DNA from: Gymnothorax reevesii
Lineage: Eukaryota > Chordata > Actinopteri > Anguilliformes > Muraenidae
Direction: 5' to 3'
Length of the DNA: 64,000 bases
NCBI GenBank assembly: GCA_029721435.1
Contig: CM056577.1
Coordinates: 26,801,719 to 26,865,718, forward strand
Shown: piece by piece, positions 57,617-64,000 of the stretch
Numbering within the stretch: the first letter of the stretch is position 1
Layout of the letters: every line of letters begins with the position of its first letter
Notes under the pieces: model-generated
What the model saw: the letters and a program-made list of their open reading frames with translations, nothing else
What the model was told of the DNA's origin: nothing
The model's database searches: none
Program-made: the position numbers and the translations under genes

Positions 57617-59089
57617 CAGTGTTTCACAAACACCTCTTGTTTCTTTTGCTTGTTCCAATGCATATGTTACATAGGGCCTAAGGAGGCGCTTGCTCCGAAG
57701 ACCCATCTCGGGGTGACACTGAGCAGACCACAGACCATAACATATTTGGCCAGGGTCAGAACCAAAAGAGCTGAAACTTTTAGATGGTTCTCTCGACACA
57801 GAAAGCAAAATGCGCTCAGTTGAAACAGACCAAACTTTAACTATTACGGTAATTGTTTCCAAACCCGCTGGGCTGCAATACAGAGCCAAAATGGTGTCAT
57901 TTTTTGTCCAAATCTTTACAGGCTGCACTGTAAGTACAGAGGAGAGTGACTACGCACACCAGAGAATTGAAAGCTGCTGACCTCTGGCATTAATTACCGA
58001 ATTATCTCTCATGTTTATGCCGCTGGTATTTTAGCTAGATTTCTGTTTTAGATTTTTATTGCCTCTGTTCTGTGTGAAATGTTTCTCCAAACTCTAATCC
58101 ACAGCAGAAACAATACTGGTGACCGTAGCCAGCTGGCTAATTTAGCCTGGGCAATAAGTGAAGACCTCAATGGAAAAATGATCTGTCACATTTTCACGTT
58201 GGGGAGAAATGATTAATTAAAAATTCATCGAAAGAACAAAGCACTGAAAAAAAAATGCAAAAAATTTAAAATATTATAATATATGAAATATACAAAAATG
58301 CTAAATTTGGACTCTGATAGTTTTTCCTTTGTGGTCTTCAAGTGCAAACCAGTACACATCCAGGGCCTGAATTCCGCAAATTACGCAGTTTATAGGTATG
58401 GACGTGTATACTCTTCTCCAAGGGTTTTAGAGTGACAGCAACATCCAGCCAGCCTCCTGTTCCCACACTCTGCCTAATGTGGAGTGTATTTCATTTGTGC
58501 AAAGGTAAGATAAGTGTGTGATGATGATGAAAATGAGCAGCTCCATCTATGTAGCGATTTACCCAGCGGTAAGTACAAGCAAATAGAGGCACGCCTTAAT
58601 TATGTGTTGTGCTGCTGGCTCATGGTTCAATTTTACATATTTATTGGAAGCTACTCCAGTGACGAGCATTTGTGTCTTCTAAGAAACATCTCATTTTTTC
58701 TGCAATTAGGAAATGCAACTTCTGTAATCTACAAGTTGGAATGAAATGGAAATCTGGCAGCCGTGAGTGCAATCACACTCAATGTCAGTTCCACGCTGCT
58801 TTGTGGCAGGGGTAATCACACAAAAATAGCCCATTTCCTGTTCTCTGGTGGCTACTGCTTTTCCTGATTTCATCTGGCTGTTGTAATCCAAGTGAGAGGT
58901 CCATTGTAGCAAAAATAAAAGAATAACAAGAGCAAAGCAGAGCGTGGCAGATGCCACCGCCTGTATGGTGATCAAGGGCATATTGAAATGGCTGCTGTGG
59001 CGGCTATATTAGATATCGTACAACGCTGGTTTTCGAAAGGAACCTTCCTCTAGCCACTGCCAATACGCCATTAAGAAATGCCATCAATC
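57617..59089. other. No supported gene; possible conserved segments
   Basis: 57,940-58,230 (GGCATTAATTACCGAATTA, AAATGATTAATTAAAAATTC) and 58,740-58,990 look unique and non-repetitive, similar in texture to conserved non-coding DNA. Open frames of 113 (minus, 57,587-57,928) and 91 codons show no known domain. Confidence 0.3.
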
Positions 59090-59226
59090 CGACGAGGGAT
59101 TCTATAGTTATCCCACGGAAACGAAAAATTAACGGACAACCGACGGACAGACGACGGATGACGGACGGACATGGTGTCGACATAATTCCCCCTTTCCTCT
59201 TTGGAGGGCGAGGGCATAAAAAGCTG
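59090..59226 (-). mobile_element. Partial relative of the 57.2 kb element
   Basis: Reverse complement begins AGCTTTTTATGCCCTCGCCC, sharing AGCTTTTTATGCCCYCG with the start at 57,213, and carries GTCCGTCCGTCATCCGTC tracts. The other end is not recognisable. Confidence 0.45.
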
Positions 59227-59757
59227 GTGAGAAAAGCTCATCATATGAAATCTAATCAAAATATAGGTCACTGAATGGAAACTTTAAGGGCACATCTGCA
59301 AAACATGCATTTTCATTGTATCACTACATACAGTCATTGTCTCTCAAAAAGTAAAGTAAAGTAAAGATGGCACCAAGACTGACCAAACATTAAGGCATTT
59401 AGTTTTTTGATAGTTTAGTTCCCGGATTTTTTTCTTCTTTTTTCAGGGGGAGGGCAGAATTAAAAAAAAAATATATATATATTTAAATTATACTGAGAGG
59501 CATTAAAAATGCAAAGTGTTTTTTATCGTCTAATTTGAAAACTGATAGTTTTTCATTTTGCTGATTGACATGATGACCATCAGGTATGTTAAGCATTGCA
59601 AAATGTCAAGTGTTTGGGTTTGAATCCTTTCTAGATTTGTTGAATGATGGCCCGTCTCAAAGAAATGATTCTGGACGCATTATTGTCCATTAAATGACTG
59701 TATCCAGACCGCAGGAGTGACACAGAATGACCAGATGTGTCAGCTGTGATCCACGAC
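59227..59757. other. No recognisable gene
   Basis: AT-rich sequence with an AAAGTAAAGTAAAGTAAAG short tandem near 59,348 and poly-A/AT near 59,462-59,480. Confidence 0.4.
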
Positions 59758-59772
59758 AAAGTGCAGCACTAT

Positions 59773-59954
59773 TGGGCGCCACGGTGGCTCATCGGTCTAA
59801 GTGGGCGTATCTTAAAGGCTGTGTCCTGGGCAGCGACCTGGGTTCATATCCGGCTCGGGTCATTTGCTGCACGTCTTCCCCCATTCCTCTCCCCGACTTT
59901 CCTGTCTCTATACACTGTATAAATATCAAATAAAGGAAAAAATCTTTTTTTTTT
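59773..59954 (+). mobile_element. tRNA-derived SINE with target duplication
   Basis: GGCGCCACGGTGGCTCATCG at the head gives a pol III A-box-like TGGCTCATCGG. A B-box-like GGTTCATATCC follows at 59,841-59,851. Then comes the fish SINE body CATTTGCTGCACGTCTTCCC, CCTGTCTCTATACACTGTAT and AAATAAAGG, followed by an A/T-rich tail. Flanks AAAGTGCAGCACTAT (59,758-59,772) and AAAGTGCAACACTGT (59,955-59,969) match at 13 of 15 positions, a target duplication. Non-coding; needs LINE machinery. Confidence 0.85.
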
Positions 59955-60191
59955 AAAGTGCAACACTGTGAGGCCACAAAAACACATTCCATAAAACGTC
60001 ATCTGCCATGTCAGATAATGCATAAAAACTGCTGAATTGACTGCCAATGTAACGATAACAGTGAGGGCAAGTCTCACAACCAAAAGCACAGTTTCCCGAG
60101 ACAGTTTTCCGCTACTACGGAAGCAACCATTTACCACTACTTAAAACAGTATATGCGTTATGCGTTTTTAATGCCGCTCAGTCTATAAATA

Positions 60192-60197
<6 letters not shown>

Positions 60198-60236
<39 letters not shown>
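60198..60236. repeat. AT microsatellite
   Basis: Uninterrupted AT dinucleotides, about 19 units. Confidence 0.95.
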
Positions 60237-60241
<5 letters not shown>

Positions 60242-60592
60242 GCATTACGTGAGCAAAGCTATTATAATATAGACATACGGGGGGGGATTTCGCTATTTGG
60301 CTCTGTCTTGCAGGTGACTGTGTCCGGCCAATCAGTGCAAGACTTTGCTGGGCGCGTATCTGCAGCATAGCGTGAACGGCGCTATTATAATACAGACATA
60401 CAAGGGGCCTCTGTGTGTGTCTGTGTGCATGCGTGTATGGCCAATCTAGATTCCACCAGGCGCGTATCTACAGCATAACGTGAGCGCCGCTATTTGGCTC
60501 CTTCTTGCAGGCAACTGTGTCCGGCCAATCAGAGCTAGACTCTGCCAGGTGCGTATCTGCAGCATAACGTGAGCGATGCTATTATAATATTT

Positions 60593-60671
60593 GTGCTCTC
60601 CTGGGGATTCCCCCTGTATGTCCTCTCCTGGGGATTCCCCCTGTATGTCCTCTCCTGGGGATTCCCCCTTT
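60593..60671. repeat. Three tandem 27-bp units
   Basis: GTCCTCTCCTGGGGATTCCC-type unit, 27 bp, at 60,593, 60,620 and 60,647 (last slightly short). Translates to a repeating VLSWGFPLY in one frame, but no gene supports that. Confidence 0.9.
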
Positions 60672-60879
60672 CAAACCCGAGCCAATTCATCCACAGGAGT
60701 CCTGAATCCCAAAAAGCAGATGCCAGACCACAAAAGAAAGCAACACGTAATCTGCAGCATAACGTGAGCGACGCTATTTTGCTCTGACTTGCAGGCGACT
60801 TTGTGTTCCACTGAGCGCTGAATGTCAGTGCAGCGTATTCCCCTTGATGGTTACTTAGTTTGAGTTACTATAAAAACAT

Positions 60880-61305
60880 CCGTGGCGTGGTTCGAGACCC
60901 GGTCGTACCAACTGGCAGTGGTCGGCAGCTTTTTTATCGCGCACAATTGGCCATCGCGCTACAGGGTTTCAAATTGAGGGGACTGCCGGGAAAGGGAAAT
61001 AAATTAATTGCTCAAGCGCCTCCTCTTGGCCAGACGAGCGCTCGTCAGGAAGATTTTAAGCCTGGTCATATCTGGGTATCCTCCGCCCTCGTTCTGAACA
61101 AAGATTCAACCAATGAGTGTATAAGAAGCAGCAGGCTGACAGCCACGTGCCTCGGAGGAGAGCCGCAAACTGTCTTCATTCTCCTGAATTGGCAGCAAGG
61201 GGTCGCAAACAAGCAAGTCTTGTGCATAGTTCACCAATTGGGCAATCCAGATTCAGGTGGGATTGGAGATGCCGAATTTCTTTAAAAAAACAAAAAAAAA
61301 AAAAC
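60880..61305 (+). mobile_element. Second SINE-like retroposon
   Basis: GGTTCGAGACC at 60,889-60,899 fits a pol III B box. The unit ends TGGGATTGGAGATGCCGAAT, TT and a poly-A tract (about 61,283-61,303). The tail matches 43,655-43,735 in inverse. The head upstream of the B box is not clear. A 141-codon frame across it is non-conserved in appearance. Confidence 0.5.
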
Positions 61306-61477
61306 ATTGGTTGCGTGACAGTCACCTTGGTGTTTATGGAAACACCATAGCAACGCAATGACATCATAGAGGTGCATGTGATGACATAATGGTGCATAAT
61401 GGTACATTGTTCACTATAATATAAAGACGAAGTTACATAAAATAGAATGCGTGGATCCCCAAGGGTAGAGTGCTAGT

Positions 61478-62056
61478 ATTGTATATTCAGAATTTTTTGA
61501 AGATCAAAGAAAAGAATAATTTGAAAAAACTTTATTTAGAATAAAGTACAGAATATATCAAAAGGAAATTAATGTAGCAGCTATATAAGATTCATGAGTC
61601 ATCGAAACTCTGCCATGATAGCAAATTAGGGGTATTTTATCAGGCATGACAAAAAATGCCACATTTAGATAATATGCACTAAACTCATCTGACATCAGTC
61701 CTTTGAGTTATTACAGGCAAGAAGTCTTTTAACATGACTAACACATTTTCCTGCTTGTTTCCTTGCTCTGTTTTTCTGTTGTGCCAGAACTCCACTGCAC
61801 AGGCTGAAGATGGCTTACAGTAGGAGGGCACCAAAAACACCTTATAATAGAATAAGAGCCGAAACTTGTACCTTGCATTTTAGGTTGCACGTACTTATGA
61901 ATATTGTCTATCACTAGCTTTTGTGGGGTCTCTGAAAAAAAGAAAATTAAAGGGGACCTATTTTGCTATACACAGAAACGGGAACAAAACATGCTCAAAG
62001 CCCGCTATTGAAATAGGGGCTCAGTAAGTGGTTATCAGCGAGGACAGTCAATAGAT
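61478..62056. other. No recognisable gene
   Basis: AT-rich. AATTAAAGGGGACCTATTTT at about 61,945 resembles the start of a fish DNA transposon that uses TTAA sites, but no partner end was found. Confidence 0.3.
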
Positions 62057-62220
62057 GAACACACCTTACCAGAAAAATTCCCAGCATGGGACTAGTCTAG
62101 TAAAATGCAAGCTGGAGCACACAGAGCTCAGGATGGAATTCTTTCCTGAGCTCTGTGTGCTTCAGCTTGCTTTTTACTAGACTAGTCCCATGCTGGGAAT
62201 TTTTCTGGTAAGGTGCGTTC
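62057..62220. repeat. Near-perfect inverted repeat, 77-bp arms, 10-bp loop
   Basis: Left arm 62,057-62,133 (starting GAACACACCTTACCAG, ending GAGCTCAGGA), loop 62,134-62,143, right arm 62,144-62,220. Only about three mismatches in 77 positions. No coding. Could be a palindromic MITE or a source of a long hairpin RNA. No target duplication is evident. Confidence 0.95.
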
Positions 62221-63049
62221 GCCTATTTCCAAGGTTATATTTTGATCTTGGACTCCCCTAGAGTACTCGTGATCGTTCCAAGTCCTAAACAGGGTCCTTA
62301 TTTAGCTCAAACTGCCATCCTCAAAAAGCCCCATTTGTAGTCCATAGTAGTCTCTGCCTGAAACGCCTCGTTGGGCTGGCTCTTCCGCTATGGCACCCAT
62401 TCCCCGTGTGCCCACTTTCTTCTGACTGACCAAGTCTGTGGAGGGCGGATCTAGGCGGGACCCGGCAGCAGAACACAGTTTTCCGGGTCCGCCTCCTCGG
62501 AGTGAAACTGAGACGCATCTCCCAAAGGAATCGACAGGCATATTCAGCAATCAAATGCAGTACATGTGTATCGATCTAATAAATGCAGCGGCGAAAGGGG
62601 AGGAGGCAGTGCAAATGTCTGGCAGCTCAAGCTCGAATTTGCTGTCTACCAATGGCTATTATGGTCAGTACACCGGTGTTTCTACTCTATAGCTAGGATT
62701 GAGGGAAAGCTAGAATCCACCCCATATAGACACATTTGTAGAACAAGTTGACAAACCCAAGTGTAGACCGAAGACCACAGACCACAGTTTAGAGAGAAAC
62801 GTGGATAGTGAAGAGCAGCAAAAAGTGGACAAACAACTTATGGACTGCTTTGGTGTGTGTTATAAGGACCGGCTGGTTCGTGTGCATAGCTGTGGTGTTT
62901 TGTTAGCGTGGAGAAACGAACGGCTTCTGCGCTGGTGTATGACGAAGTGGCAAAAGCTCCAGGCTGAACGACCTTTTCGGAAATTGCCTGTGGTAATGGT
63001 TACTTATTGCAGCAGAATGACCAGCGTTTGCTTGCAGAAAATGGGCGCA
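62221..63049. other. No supported gene
   Basis: Several open frames (84 codons at 62,438-62,692 plus; 126 codons at 62,801-63,181 plus) look protein-like in composition but match no family known to me. The second runs into the repeat module at 63,052, arguing against a host gene. Transposon interior is likely. Confidence 0.3.
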
Positions 63050-63385
63050 ATAAGCCACTTACACACCGGACACAAAACAAATTTTTTGGGCGACGGATTA
63101 CATTCAAAGTCAATGCATTGTCTTTGCATTTACTTTGAATGTAATCTCTTTTGCGAGAAATTCATTTCGCGTCCAGTGTGAAAGCTGCTTAACGTGCTCA
63201 TAACGCGTGTATTTGCGTCTTTACATTGACTTTGAATGAAATCTGTCGTGCGAAAAATTAGTTTCGCGTCCGATGTGAAAGCTGCTTAACGCGCCCATAA
63301 CACGTGTATTCAAGTCTTTGCATTGACTTTGAACGAAATCTGTCCCGCAAAAAAATTGTTTCATTTACGATGTGAAAGCAGGTTT
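63050..63385. repeat. Tandem and inverted copies of the TTTCGCGTCCAGTGTGAAAG module
   Basis: 63,052-63,118 (forward) and 63,121-63,190 (reverse) form a palindrome. The reverse half then repeats twice more (63,207-63,288 and 63,309-63,385) with GCGTGTATT..GTCTTT.CATTGACTTTGAA in each, at ~92-95 bp spacing. Same module as the ends of the 47,837-50,954 element and 43,153. Confidence 0.75.
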
Positions 63386-64000
63386 ATGGATATTACACGA
63401 CAGCTAGAGAGAGCTCAGATATGTTATAAACATAATACAGGTTTTGCAGGCCGTTAAGTTCTGTTAGCGTGGACAAGTTGCTTTTGTGGAGCTAGCGAAT
63501 TGATCACTTACTCAGGAAAGAATTTCCTATTTAATCTCTGCCTTTCTTAGCTTTTTATTACCCACAACAATTTCTAAAGGGGGATGAAATAATGTAACGG
63601 TAGTGCAGAGAAATCCTTTGTTATAACAGACACAATAGAGCTTATGCATTTTGCGATTGCTCTCACGGTAGAATCAGAGAGCTAGCCAAGATATTTGTGA
63701 TAGGGATTCGGCTGATACCGGTCATGGATAAGTGAAGCGATCACAAGCACCCGCTTCAACTGTAGTGGCTACAATCGGGAAATGTTATGATGAAACTGCC
63801 ACATTGATGCTTACCGAAGTAACACAAGCATACCAATCAGAATTACTGCATATAAGTTAACCAGAAGCATTTTTAATTAGCGCGGCAGCACGCAAACTAA
63901 CATGCAGTATCTGGTAACAGAAGGGTCATAACCCTTGCAAAACAGGTTTTACAGACAGCAAGTTTCGTTACCGTGGACAGTTGTACCAAGCATCCAAATT
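63386..64000. other. No gene; two copies of a ~45-bp phrase
   Basis: CAGGTTTTGCAGGCCGTTAAG..GTTAGCGTGGACA at about 63,438 recurs as CAGGTTTTACAGACAGCAAG..GTTACCGTGGACA at about 63,942. Possibly part of the same transposon interior as 62.3-63.0 kb. Confidence 0.35.

Larger units (their letters stand above)
60240..61477. repeat. Array of GCAGCATAACGTGAGCG units, possibly Helitron-like
   Basis: The phrase GCAGCATAACGTGAGCG (with GCTATT following) recurs near 60,240, 60,361, 60,469, 60,558 and 60,752. In between lie copies of GGCTC..CTTGCAGG.GACTGTGTCCGGCCAATCAG. The block ends near GATCCCCAAGGGTAGAGTGCTAGT, where CTAG at 61,473-61,476 followed by T resembles a Helitron 3' end. The 5' TC end and a clear terminal hairpin were not confirmed. 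Confidence 0.35.

Noticed and set aside
59781..59851. Possible functional tRNA gene
   Set aside because: The A-box and B-box-like motifs sit in a SINE head with target duplication; no full cloverleaf was recognised.
60569..60787. Open frame with VLSWGFPLY repeats
   Set aside because: Explained by a 27-bp tandem repeat (a multiple of three), not by protein selection.
62438..63181. Two protein-like frames, suspected novel gene
   Set aside because: The second reads into the repeated TIR-like module at 63,052 and neither matches any family, so transposon interior is more likely.

Overview
The window looks like non-coding, transposon-rich DNA from a ray-finned fish. The grounds are several Tc1-like DNA transposons of teleost type, two PIF/Harbinger elements, a ZMYM1/DUF4371-type hAT, a hAT-type MITE, LINE 3' tails of fish type, a tRNA-derived SINE with a teleost-like body, and AT, GT and AAAT microsatellites. 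No complete host gene, rRNA, CRISPR array or bacterial-style operon is visible. Nearly all long open frames are transposase remnants or chance frames. The only host-gene candidate is a pair of small exons at 30.94-31.17 kb that would encode the end of an Ig-like domain.

Layout. 1-3.1 kb: a 5'-truncated Harbinger element with an interrupted transposase (intron still readable) and the start of its divergent Myb-like gene. 3.7-8.6 kb: a large decayed hAT transposase on the minus strand, split by a ~1.9 kb insertion and a smaller one. 9.7-11.6 kb: a LINE tail and a polyA-signal-bearing dispersed repeat. 11.66-13.74 kb: a second Harbinger with both TIRs, itself hit by a ~0.2 kb MITE. 14.0 and 19.45-20.6 kb: old Tc1 relics. 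23.2-25.0 kb: a long-TIR unit holding two deleted Tc1 copies. 25.16-26.67 kb: a well-preserved Tc1-like element whose transposase frame has one premature stop. 30-32 kb: Ig-like exons flanked by two copies of an AAGAACC-type repeat. 32.8-36.4 kb: transposon ends, an LTR-like segment and nested LINE tails.

42.7-51.9 kb is the most complex block. Two inverted copies of a GGGCTCTAA-ended element face each other. The first is 0.96 kb; the second has swollen to about 6.2 kb through a complete Tc1 and a 3.1 kb element with long subterminal repeats. A hAT MITE with a perfect 8-bp target duplication lies between them. 52.5 kb: a fold-back element. 57.2 and 59.1 kb: a small TIR element and a relative, both carrying GTCCGTCC-type tracts. 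59.8 kb: the SINE with a ~15-bp target duplication. 60.2-61.5 kb: a repeat array, possibly Helitron-like. 62.06-62.22 kb: an isolated near-perfect 77-bp-arm hairpin. 63.05-63.4 kb: tandem and inverted copies of the 47.8/50.9 kb terminal module.

The coding relics do not work together. They are independent invasions, and the nesting gives relative ages. Unique, AT-rich stretches between repeats (for example 18.6-19.0, 26.8-28.3, 39.0-39.3, 41.4-41.7, 54.2-54.5 and 57.9-58.2 kb) have homeodomain- and TALE-like motif clusters. They are candidates for conserved non-coding DNA, as expected in a gene desert or a large intron, but this cannot be shown from one sequence.
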